From contig CM066289.1 in NCBI GenBank assembly GCA_033816765.1, positions 3,224,001-3,288,000 of the forward strand: a stretch of 64,000 nt of DNA, read 5' to 3'. The number at the start of each line of letters is the position of its first letter. Position 1 is the first letter of the stretch. The notes under the pieces are model-generated. The model had not been told where the DNA came from. It worked only from the letters and a program-made list of their open reading frames with translations, and searched no databases. Below are positions 24,203 through 33,931 of this stretch, piece after piece. The position numbers and the translations under genes were made by a program. Source of the DNA: Nothopassalora personata. Its lineage: Eukaryota > Ascomycota > Dothideomycetes > Mycosphaerellales > Mycosphaerellaceae.

Positions 24203-26012
24203 ATGCATATCATCAAATTACTCTCATTGGTGAGCCTAGCAACATATCGAGTCGCTCTCGCTGCCAGTGGTGAGGAGTGGGCGACGTGGACGATATATCA
24301 GGTCATGACGGATCGTTTTGCAAGGACTGATGGCTCGACGACCGCCTCGTGCGATACTGGGACTGGCGACTACTGTGGTGGTACTTGGCAAGGCCTCATC
24401 GCGCATCTCGACTACATTGAAGGAATGGGCTTCGATGCAGTCTGGATATCCCCCGTCACCAAGCAACTCGAGGGGCTCACGACGGATGGAGCATCATACC
24501 ATGGGTACTGGCAAACTGATCTGAACGAGATCAACTCGCACTTTGGCTCTGCTAGTGACCTTCAGTCACTATCAGCAGCGCTACACTCTCGTGGCATGGT
24601 AATTCGAGTCACCTTGCAACCGATGTACAATCGATGTTGTCCCAACTCTGTAGCTAACGTCTTCTTCAGTACCTCATGGTCGACGTAGTGGTGAACCACT
24701 TCGCTGCTATCGGCCCACCAGAGTCTGTCAACTACAGTACTCTCCAGCCATTCAATCAGCAGTCTTACTTCCATCCATATTGCTCCATCGACTTCAACAA
24801 CATTGCGAACATTGTATGTGTACACCAGTAAAGCCGATGTGGCCCCTGCGTCGATCTTAACTTTGTCAGGCTTCGTTGCTGTTTCCCAGCCAGATATGTT
24901 CAATCTTCAGTAGTCGTGCTAACATATACGCGTGCAGACTCAGGTCGAGCAATGTTGGCAGGGCAGTCAGAATGTGCCGCTGCCGGACCTCAGAACCGAA
25001 GACTCGGGCGTTGCGTCGACGCTGAACAATTGGATCACTGGATTGGTCTCGAACTACTCCGTCGATGGCTTGCGCATTGACTCTGCTATGGAGGTCCATC
25101 CGGACTTCTATACCGGGTTTCAGAGCGCAGCTGGTGTCTACTCGGTTGGAGAAGTGTATTACTCCGACAGTGACTTCGTGTGTGGCTACCAAGACTACCT
25201 GCCTGGTGTTTTGAATTATCCGATGTGAGTATAGACTTCTGACAAGAGGCGCAGGGTGTCATAGTGGCTTGACAAGATGGCTGACCGAACCATGCAGGTA
25301 CTACCCAATGACCGCCGCTTTCTCCAGCACGACAGGAAGTATTAGTGACTTGGCCAACATGATTGACACGATCAAGAGCTGTCCCAACACGAGCCAACTC
25401 GGCACATTCTCGGAGAATCACGACGTCAATCGCTTCGCATCACTCAACGAAGACATGGCTCTCGCGAAGAACATCCTCACTTTCACGATGCTGACTGATG
25501 GCATCCCAATCGTGTACGAGGGTCAGGAACAGCACTACAAAGCGGAAGGTGGAAGCGGCTCAAGCGGCTCACCTTATCCTTGGAACCGCGAAGCCATCTG
25601 GTTGTCTGGCTACAACACAGATGCGGAACTCTACATATTGACGACGAAACTCAACGCCGCCCGCCACGTCGCCATTGCGAATGCTGCAGACTACGTCACG
25701 ACACAGAACGAACATATCTACACGGACGACCACACGATGGCGATGAAGAAGAAGGATCTCCTCACGATTGTCACGAACGATGGATCGAACGGCTCGGAGT
25801 GGACGTTGAGTGTGCCACAAGCGTACACTGCTGACACAGCAGTGACGGAGCTCCTCACTTGTGAGACGCTTACCACGGCGAGTAATGGCACTCTGGCTGT
25901 ACCCATGAGCGGCGGGCTTCCGAGGGTCTACATGCCCACCGCCCTCATCACGAGCTGTGGCGATAGCGGAGCCACGGCAGCGAGGAAGAGGGCCGTGGAG
26001 TTCAGAGCTTGA
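24203..26012 (+). CDS. secreted alpha-amylase, GH13
   Basis: Endo-acting alpha-1,4-glucan hydrolase of the Taka-amylase type. Four exons (24203-24598, 24670-24813, 24938-25224, 25298-26012) give 513 residues in frame; introns are 71, 124 and 73 nt. The first 20 residues (MHIIKLLSLVSLATYRVALA) form a signal peptide, so the enzyme is extracellular. Catalytic residues are visible: nucleophile Asp in GLRIDSA, acid/base Glu in GEV, and transition-state stabiliser Asp in ENHD. Conserved TIYQVMTDRFA and LNDGIP-like (LTDGIPIVYEGQEQH) segments fit subfamily members from Aspergillus. The usual VVANHM segment reads VVVNHF here. There is no C-terminal starch-binding module. Neighbour SNF1 starts 637 bp downstream on the same strand. 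Family members are usually glucose-repressed and induced by starch through AmyR; no operator was assigned. Confidence 0.94.
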
Positions 26013-26649
26013 TCCGGTATCTGAGTTCGATGTGTTGATGTATCTGGGTCTGGACAAAGTTGCATAGGGCTGCATATGGGCTGAGTCGGAGCTTTGGGCG
26101 ATTGGGCGACGAATTTATGGGATTGTAACTTCATGAGGTTTCCGTTCTTGTAGCATTAGTCGCATCCTCGACAAGACGGAGGTAGCCCGTAAACAGTTGG
26201 GGAGGACGAAGGATGTCTCCCGCTTTTCTGGACGATCGTCTTTCACCAGAGCCTCCAGACACACGAGCAAGACCCATGTACTTTGGTGTGCTCGCGTGAG
26301 GTTGCAACGAACAAATGTCGTAGCCTGAAGAATAATACCTTACATTAGCGCATCGCTTGGCGCGGGGAATCTCCGCGGCTGCGGCGGGGGATCATCATTG
26401 CGAGACTCGAAAGTTCACTTGACCAGGACGTCAACCACTTGCAGCACCCACAGACCTGCTCCTCGGGCGGCCACGAATTTGCTGCGCCATTCAATATCGT
26501 GACCGCCAAGCATCTCGCAGCCGCACGGCGAACACCATCTTCTGCAGACGACATCGACAACGCCGACACAAACACAGCCCGCGAATGCTTCAACACTGAA
26601 GTCAAATCCTGAGTGAGCCGGTCACTCCGGCCACCTGCAGTGCGCCGCG
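26013..26649. other. SNF1 upstream region, no gene
   Basis: 637 bp between the amylase stop and the SNF1 start. Short open frames only. It should contain the amylase terminator and the SNF1 promoter and leader. Confidence 0.5.
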
Positions 26650-29238
26650 ATGACATCGACACTGGACGACGAAGACTTGTCACTGTCCATCAAGAACGAT
26701 GGCCGACGGCCTTCCAAGGACCATGTCGAGCCCATGCAAGCGCCCGCGCAAGGCACACCCGTCGTACGCACCCCGCAACCACAGGCGAACCCGAAGAGCA
26801 TCACAGTCAGGCTGGGCCAGTACAATGTCATCAAGACGCTCGGCGAGGGCTCGTTTGGTAAAGTCAAACTTGCGACCCACGTCACAACAGGCCAGAAAGT
26901 GGCCCTAAAGATCATATCGCGGCGGAAACTGGTGACTAGAGACATGGCTGGTCGCATTGAGCGCGAGATCCAATACCTGCAGCTCCTGCGGCATCCGCAC
27001 ATCATCAAGCTGTACACTGTCATTACCACACAGCAGGATATCGTCATGGTGCTGGAGTATGCCGGTGGAGAGCTGTTCGACTACATCGTCCAGAATGGCA
27101 AGATGCCCGAGGACAAGGCGAGAAAGTTCTTCCAGCAGATAGTGTGTGCTGTGGAGTACTGCCATCGTCACAAGATCGTGCATCGAGATCTCAAGCCGGA
27201 GAATCTGCTGTTGGATGATCAGTTGAATGTGAAGATTGCCGACTTTGGCTTGAGCAATATCATGACGGACGGCAACTTCTTGAAGACGAGCTGTGGAAGT
27301 CCGAACTATGCAGCGCCGGAAGTGATCAGCGGTAAGCTGTACGCGGGACCGGAAGTCGATGTGTGGAGTTGTGGTGTCATCCTCTACGTTCTGCTGTGTG
27401 GACGATTGCCATTCGACGACGAGTATATCCCCGCGCTGTTCAAGAAGATTGCGCAGGGTAACTATATTGTCCCCAACTATCTGTCAGCTGGAGCTATCAA
27501 TCTCATCCGACGCATGTTGCAGGTCAACCCGGTGAACAGAATGACGATCCAGGACATTAGGAACGACCCATGGTTCGAGCATGATCTTGCAGACTACCTA
27601 AAGCCACCCGTTGAGGACTTCCTAGACACGGGCGTCAATCCCAACAAGGCGATTGACCCACATGCTCTCGCTCCTGGCAAGCCAGCTGCTATTCAGGAGA
27701 AGCTCCATACCGATGTCACTACGAAGCTCAGCAAGACCATGGGGTATGCACCAGGTGATGTGCAAGAAGCTCTCTCCAAGGATGAGCCGAGCGCAATCAA
27801 GGATGCGTATCTGATTGTGCGAGAGAACCATCTGATGAAGATCAACCCATCCATGCAAGAAGCACAACCTGAGTTCGGCAAGTCTCCACCGGCATTCGAC
27901 AGTCACGGTGGCAGCCTACCATTCAGAAACTCGCCGTTAGCTGTGAAGAGTACTCCGAGGGCATCGCGTCCACCGATGTCGCCCTTGGGTTCCGGCGTAG
28001 ACCATCCTCGGCATGGCTCTACCAGCTCATCGATCCTTGAGTCGCGTTCGCCGGCGTCGACGATCGCCATCTTGCCGTCATCACTACCCGACTATCATGC
28101 CGCTTACATGAAGGGCCAGATCCATAAGTCGTCCTCGCCCACAAACGCGCATGAGGACGAGGGAAAGCCGAGGACGAAAGAGGAGCAGGAAGCTACTGCG
28201 CGACGCCTGAAACCACACAGCAGAAGCTCGGCGAATCTCCATCGCCAACCCCACGAGAAGCCGGAGCCACTGACGAGTATGCCGGACAGTGGTAAGCATG
28301 CAAAAAAGCAGCGACCAACAAAGTGGCAGTTCGGCATCCGTAGCCGCAATTCTCCTTCGGAAGCAATGTTGGCCATCTACAGAGCACTTCAGAAGATGGG
28401 TGCTCAGTGGGAGGTACCCAGGCTGAAGGAGCCCGGCGATCCAGGCAGTGGCGAAGCCAGTCCTGAACGTCGGGATGAGCGAGAGGGCAGCAACAGCCCA
28501 GAATACAGCGACTCAGATCCTGGCTCCGGTACAGACCCAGAGTACGCTACTCACGAAGAGCAAGAGCGCCGTCGTGCCCGAAGACAAAACCGTTCCGAAA
28601 TTCGAGGTCGCGAACGCTACGGCCGCTACAACGACTGGGGCTATGCCATACCTGAAGATCCGTGGGTTATCAACGCACGCTTCAAGAAGGAGGGCATGTT
28701 CCCCGCCGGCGTCCCCCACCCTGCCTCAGCCCACAGCTCTCAAGTCGACCTCAGCACCCGTCGAACCAGCTCAGTTCACATGACGACCTCCGGCATCTCT
28801 AGCGTAGCAGGCAGTACCCAGACTATCTCCGCCACCAGTCCCGGCACAGGAACCAATAGCAAAGCCAACTCCGTGTACAGCGGCAGCACTGCCAATGACA
28901 CTACCCTCGCCAAAGCAGAAGAGAGCGTCTGGGTGTACGTCACAATCCAGCTCTACGCCATTGAAAAGGATTTTTACCTGGTCGATTTCAAGTGTGCCGG
29001 GTACGAGAGACTCGTGAAGCGGTTCGCGCGAGAGGTCATGGGCAGCAATGAGTCCGATGTGATTCAGAGGGACAATGCTGGCGATGGGTACATCTCTGAT
29101 GACTTCGAGGAAGACTTGAACGGGGACCAGTTGGTGGGCGCCGGCCGGAGCGAGGGCGAGAAGGATATTACTAGTCCCTTCCCATTCCTGGACGTGGCGA
29201 GTCGGCTGATTATACAATTGGCTGAGGCGAATGATTGA
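26650..29238 (+). CDS. SNF1: SNF1/AMPK catalytic alpha subunit
   Basis: Carbon-stress kinase that relieves glucose repression, acting as the alpha subunit of a heterotrimer in cytosol and nucleus. One exon, 862 residues. Kinase features: LGEGSFGKV (64-72), Lys87, HRDLKPEN near 178-185, DFGLSN at 198-203, and the T-loop Thr213 in FLKTSCGSPNYAAPE, the site phosphorylated by upstream kinases. A UBA-like autoinhibitory segment (about 365-400) follows the kinase domain. A long disordered Ser/Pro-rich linker comes next. The C-terminal regulatory domain contains WQFGIRSRNSPSEAMLAIYRAL and, at the very end, the beta/gamma-binding part (VWVYVTIQLYAIEKDFYLVD). It is longer than the yeast protein because of the linker, as is common in filamentous fungi. 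Confidence 0.97.
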   Translation: MTSTLDDEDLSLSIKNDGRRPSKDHVEPMQAPAQGTPVVRTPQPQANPKSITVRLGQYNVIKTLGEGSFGKVKLATHVTTGQKVALKIISRRKLVTRDMAGRIEREIQYLQLLRHPHIIKLYTVITTQQDIVMVLEYAGGELFDYIVQNGKMPEDKARKFFQQIVCAVEYCHRHKIVHRDLKPENLLLDDQLNVKIADFGLSNIMTDGNFLKTSCGSPNYAAPEVISGKLYAGPEVDVWSCGVILYVLLCGRLPFDDEYIPALFKKIAQGNYIVPNYLSAGAINLIRRMLQVNPVNRMTIQDIRNDPWFEHDLADYLKPPVEDFLDTGVNPNKAIDPHALAPGKPAAIQEKLHTDVTTKLSKTMGYAPGDVQEALSKDEPSAIKDAYLIVRENHLMKINPSMQEAQPEFGKSPPAFDSHGGSLPFRNSPLAVKSTPRASRPPMSPLGSGVDHPRHGSTSSSILESRSPASTIAILPSSLPDYHAAYMKGQIHKSSSPTNAHEDEGKPRTKEEQEATARRLKPHSRSSANLHRQPHEKPEPLTSMPDSGKHAKKQRPTKWQFGIRSRNSPSEAMLAIYRALQKMGAQWEVPRLKEPGDPGSGEASPERRDEREGSNSPEYSDSDPGSGTDPEYATHEEQERRRARRQNRSEIRGRERYGRYNDWGYAIPEDPWVINARFKKEGMFPAGVPHPASAHSSQVDLSTRRTSSVHMTTSGISSVAGSTQTISATSPGTGTNSKANSVYSGSTANDTTLAKAEESVWVYVTIQLYAIEKDFYLVDFKCAGYERLVKRFAREVMGSNESDVIQRDNAGDGYISDDFEEDLNGDQLVGAGRSEGEKDITSPFPFLDVASRLIIQLAEAND

Positions 29239-29948
29239 TGAGACAAGGAAGCACCGCGATGAAGGGATGATACCATGCGGGAAGGTTACAGCCAGGATGC
29301 TGCAGGATGGCATTTGCGACCGCTGGGACGGCATGATGTTGGGTCGAAGGAAAAGAGACGCGGGCGTCAGCTGCGAGCGGAAGAGATACCCTGTGCGGCT
29401 AGAGGCGACGTCGTGCATCATCACGACTCACCCATTCAAGTAGGTAGCATAGCATAGCATAGCATAACACAGCACAGCACAGCACAGCACAGCACAGCAC
29501 AGCACAGCACAGCACAGCACAGCACAGCACAGCACGCAAGGAAGCAAGGCGATGCAGATATCGAAAGTAAGCATTCTTGACACGAAGCAGGCACAGCTTT
29601 CAAATAACGAAGCGAAAAGATGTCTTCTCCACAACGAGCAAATCTCCCTGATTCGTTTTCGGGTAGTCTGTATACACATTCTTCGTGATTACCCCCTCAG
29701 CATCTCCCTTCCCCGCCCTGCCCGCATGACATTTCTGTGTCAGCGATTGATTCCGCGTAATCCCGATGCTTTCGAGTACCTCATCGTGGCTCCGGACTCT
29801 TCGAGTCGTGGCGTCTCAGGCGATTGTATACGTCTCTGTTGGCGAGAGTTCTCGTGAGAGGTACTCTCGGCGCGGTGGGCGGTTTGCGGACTACCATGTC
29901 GTGGTCTGCTTCGAATATGGCACGTAGCTGGAACAGGCGGATCGCGCC
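29239..29948. other. convergent 3' flanks of SNF1 and the U5 snRNP gene
   Basis: 710 bp between two convergent genes. It contains a pentanucleotide tandem array (annotated separately) and otherwise no coding signal. The reverse-strand frame across the array is low-complexity Leu/Cys and is rejected as a gene. Confidence 0.55.
29446..29535. repeat. pentanucleotide microsatellite, AGCAT then AGCAC units
   Basis: About 18 tandem 5-bp units. Four are AGCAT-type (29446-29464), then a transition unit AACAC, then about 13 AGCAC-type units to 29535. The single-base change of unit (T to C) part way along suggests expansion from two seed variants. It lies in the shared 3' flank of SNF1 and the U5 snRNP WD40 gene. 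Confidence 0.95.
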
Positions 29949-31212
29949 CTATCGCGGTAGGTGGCCGAGCAGCATGTTACGATCTGTGCTTGCGGAGAGT
30001 ACTGTTTGGCGTTGTTAGCTTGGCGTGGCTGTGGACCTGTCAGGAGGAGAGCTTACTCATTGAACCATCGGGCGATATGCGCACGTCGTTGACGGCGCCC
30101 TTGTGGCCAGGGAGTTTCGATATGAGTTTTGCGGATTTGCTGTCCCAGACGGTCGCTGTGCCGTCGCCGCCTCCTGCAGCTATCATTTTGCCGTCGATGC
30201 CCCAGCATGCTCGGAAGAGGTTCTTTTCCAAACCGACGTGTGCGCCGTCGTAGGTCTTGACTGCGCGGTCTGCTGGCGCGAAGGGTCTGATGTCCCATAC
30301 CCGGACGGTTGAGTCGTGTGAGTTCGATAGAAGTGATTGCGTGTCGGGAGATACGGCCAGGGATGTGATGGTGTCCTCGTGGCCAGTGAGAGTGTATTGT
30401 ACTTTCTTCATTCGCAAATCCCAGACTTTGATCTCGTTGTCGATGGCGCCTGTGAAAAGTTCGTTCCCTGCTTCTGCCAGAGCTATAGCCGTGATCGGGA
30501 AGGATGTCTCGATCTCGTCGATGGCGGCTTTCGCTCGAGGATCCCATACGCAGACGTATCCGTCGTCGCTGCCACTGACCAGAAATTCCTCGCCTCGTTT
30601 GCTCACGTCGAGGCAGTTGATCACTTCGTCGTGGCCGACGTGCTTTCGTATTCTCTCGCCTGTCTCTATATTGAAGCTTGCGATCGTCTTGTCTGCGCTG
30701 GCCGAGTAGATCACGTGGCTGTCTCGAGACCAGTGGAGGTCCAGAACCGCGCTCTTGTGTCCCGTGAGAATGCCGTAGTTGTCGATGTCGCCCGTTGTGT
30801 TCCATAGAAGAATGGTCTTGTCCATGCTACCGGATGCGATGTGTGCGCCGGAAGGATCGAAGCGAGCGCAGAAGACTTCGCCCGAGTGGCCTGCTTCGCG
30901 TCAGTCCCCGACGTTGCGTCCGTGATGCCTCAATGCTGCACACATACCACTCAATTCCATGACCGAGGCTGGCAGAGTGGAAGAAGCCGTGCCCTATCCC
31001 GCCGAACGTCGATCAGTGCTTGCTCCCTTTGCATAGCTTTAGCTCTGTACTGCTGCGACAGAGATGTGGTGTAGACGACTCACTGCTGGTACGAGCGCAC
31101 TGCCGTTGGCCTTGTGCAAAGCGCCGCCGTCGGCATCTCCATCACTTCTCTGTCTCTTAACCAGCTGCGAACTGCCAAACGTTGCAGACGCTGGTCGCTT
31201 GTCGCCGGACAT
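29949..31212 (-). CDS. U5 snRNP 40-kDa WD40 protein (SNRNP40/Cwf17 type)
   Basis: Spliceosomal WD40 propeller that packs against PRP8 in the U5 snRNP. Four exons (31212-31084, 30993-30948, 30890-30057, 30001-29949) give 353 residues in frame; introns are 90, 57 and 55 nt. The N terminus is short, basic and polar. Seven WD units follow, with clear repeats (GHSGEVFCARFDPSG, GHKSAVLDLHWS, GHDEVINCLDVS, GHEDTITSLAVS, GHKGAVNDVRISPDGS). The last small exon completes the final blade with ILSASTDRNMLLGHL. Close to SNRNP40 in repeat order and in the MELSGHSGEVFCARFDPSG entry, which is nearly invariant in the family. It shares a 333-bp divergent promoter with BET3. Confidence 0.93.
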
Positions 31213-31545
31213 GATCGGTCGGGTTGTGTTTGTTGGATGACGTGACGGGATCGAATATGCGACGGCAATGCGGTGGTGGGAAGGACGGTCAATCAGCGTG
31301 ATTCGGTCATTGTTGGTGGTTGTTTTAAACCAGAGGTAGAACTGCGTCAGGCTCAACCCGGCGCGCGCTGGCGCTGCACATGCTGGGAAGTTAAGCCACC
31401 AGCCATCTAAAGCACTGGGCTGGGCTACTCTTTATCGCGACTTCACTTACATTCCTTCTGCATCACCCGCCCGGTTCACGTCGCCGCGAAGCAATGCGCT
31501 GAATCTGACCAGAAGCGCTTCTACAACGAGAGCGCAATCCCCACC
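31213..31545. promoter_or_regulatory. bidirectional promoter, SNRNP40-like / BET3
   Basis: 333 bp between two divergent start codons, so both promoters must lie here. No unambiguous TATA box or named operator is visible. The short distance suggests shared regulation of two housekeeping genes (inference from spacing). Confidence 0.5.
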
Positions 31546-32318
31546 ATGACCTCCAAGGCTGCCCGTCTGGGCGAAGAGTGAGCACCCCTCTATCGTGATC
31601 CCCATGACTATGCCACTGGTGCTGATACTGGTTGCAGACTGTGGAAGTGAGCCCAGCCTTTAGTCGCATATGCTTTGCAGATATCCCGATCTCTAACACC
31701 ACCCAGATCGCGAGTCGAGAAGATCAACGCCGAAGTGGTCACCTTGACATATGGCACCATCGTTGCTCAACTCTGTCGTGACCTGACCCTGCCCAACACC
31801 GCCCAGAAGACCGACTATGCTGCCGTCAACCATGAACTCGATCGTATGGGATTCAATATTGGCTTGAGGCTCGTCGAGGACTTCCTCGCCAAGTCGAACA
31901 CGGGCACTTGTAACAGTTTCAGAGAGACCGCCGAGATCATATCAAAAGTGGGCTTCAAGATCTTCATGAACATAACACCTCTGGTGACGAGCTGGAATCA
32001 GGAGAACAAAGCTTTTACTCTGGTCTTTGAGGAGAACCCACTCAGCGACTTTGTCGAGTTGCCAGACGATGGCAGAGCACAAGATGAGTTGTGGTTCAGC
32101 AACATACTCTGTGGCGTGATCAGAGGCGCTTTGGAGATGGTGAGTTTGGGCAACATTGACCAGCAGTCATGAAGACGACATTGTTGACCCATTTCCAGGT
32201 GCAAATGCAAGTCGAAGCACATTTCACCAGCGACGTGCTCCGCGGAAACGATACGACAGAGATGCGGGTTACGCTCATACGATACATCGAGGACGAGATG
32301 CCGCCAGATGATGAGTAG
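31546..32318 (+). CDS. BET3: TRAPP complex subunit BET3
   Basis: Core subunit of the TRAPP tethering complexes, which act as exchange factor for Ypt1/Rab1 at the ER-Golgi step. Four exons: 31546-31577, 31638-31646, 31707-32139 and 32199-32318, giving 197 residues in frame. Exon 2 is only 9 nt, flanked by GCAG and GTGAGC. It is needed to link the [12 protein letters not shown] start to the [13 protein letters not shown] segment found in BET3 proteins. Cys82 in [13 protein letters not shown] corresponds to the palmitoylated Cys of mammalian TRAPPC3. The FKIFMNITP and FVELPDD segments are typical. Length matches yeast and human orthologues (about 180-195). Confidence 0.95.
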
Positions 32319-33931
32319 GCCGGTTTCCACTTTGTCATCAGCTACGCACACCTAGATGCTCCAATATCGCTGCGGCACGGAAACCATGTCGCAGTCACCA
32401 CGGCCGGTCTTTCACAGCAGGATTCACTGGAGCCATCAGGCCTGGCTACGTGAGCAAATGCACATTTACGGCCGTCCCATCCATCTGTGATCTGCACGGT
32501 GGAAGTATAAACGGCGGTGTGCCCCCAGACAACTTGAAGCCGCATGGCATATGCGTGGACAACGATTCACCGAATTAGTCATGATGCCACATTTGGACAG
32601 AACAGCCACTCTGCGCAACACACCGATTTCACAGGGTCTGCTGTTGTCATAATCGGAGTCGTTAATAGTGGCGCTGCCTGCAGAAAGGGGGGCGACTTTG
32701 AACTTGGCCACATCCTGCCTTTGCATGGTGTTTCTACTTGGCAAAGTCTGGACGTCTATCAGGAGGAGATGACAGACGATGGGCCGCAGAGTGCAGTGTG
32801 ATGTTCAAAGTCATTGTAGCGAAAGCGGAAGAGGTGTTGAGCTGTCTTGGCATAACTGTCTGCTTCAAAGCAGCTCACCCCTGCAGCCGATGTCGAGTGC
32901 TCTCAGCATGGCGTATCATTCGCTGGCTCCCGACTCCATCGCAGATGCCAAGCCAAGAAACAGATGGCCGGAAACAAGACTTTACAGACCGCTGCCGTCA
33001 CCGCGTTTTCTGGCGGTCGATATGAAGAATCAGAGCTGGGCATCTACGGGAGTACCTTGTTAGATAGAAAATAGCAGCGGCGGTTCATGAGGTATGTCGT
33101 GCTCGCGGTGGTGTTACAGAACGAATCCAGCCACTCATAGCATATCTCCCCTTTGCGCTAAGAGGTCTGTCCGTGACCACGTCTTCCAAATATCGCGACC
33201 GGTGTTTCTCGGTGCCCGGAAGCTCATTTCCTGCGCACAACACCGTCACAGCATCAACGACTAGAAGACTATCGCATTTGCGAGGCTGTTGGACAAACAT
33301 AGCAATTTACAGGGGATTCCGAGCTGAGTACGTGAAAGTCGAGGTGCACGGCGGGCGTTGCCCTTGGCACTAACGTTAGACTGGCCGGCGAAAGGCAGCG
33401 CAGCTCCCAACTCTCAGCAGCGCCCTCCGCTCTCCGCTCTACTAAGAAACCTCTCTCGCGGCGATCCTCTCACGGCACGACGTACCTCATGGCCTGAACA
33501 CTCGGCGTCGACGACACTCCCTCATCGCATAGACACGACCCATATACACGCCTGCCGACCGCTGCGCGCCACACGCCGCAGACCACGGCCGCGCCAGCCA
33601 GCACACGCTGGCACTTGGCCTTCCCGACGGGCGCTCCCCAGCATATCCGCCGCCATTCTCTCCACCACCACCACGCGCGTCCACTCGCGCATCGCGCTGG
33701 CACAGTCCGCCCAGGCCACACTCGGCGTCTGGTGCACCGCCTACGCACACCCGTCTCGACGATAAACAATCTCGCGGAAACACCTGCACCCACCCGCAAC
33801 ACCGCCGTCGACTCGACTCGACTCGACGCCCCGCCTCCACCTACAACATACTCCATCTGCAACATTCGCGTCGCTGATATCCCCGATCGCGACCACGATC
33901 CCCGCGTCGTCCTCGGACTGGCCGCTGCAGC
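32319..33931. other. 1.6-kb intergenic region upstream of the FLO8/SOM1 gene
   Basis: No coherent gene. From about 33400 the plus strand is C/T- and CA-rich, as in a long fungal 5' leader, and open frames there are compositional. A perfect (TCGAC)x4 tandem sits at 33808-33827, about 105 bp before the start codon. Frames around 32544-33063 have no motif. Confidence 0.5.
33808..33827. repeat. (TCGAC)x4 tandem in the FLO8/SOM1 5' leader
   Basis: Four perfect head-to-tail copies of a 5-bp unit, each containing TCGA. It lies in pyrimidine-rich presumed leader DNA. No function is assigned. Confidence 0.9.

Noticed and set aside
29428..29679. Minus-strand frame coding repeated LCCAVLCCAV
   Set aside because: It is a translation of the pentanucleotide array, not a gene.
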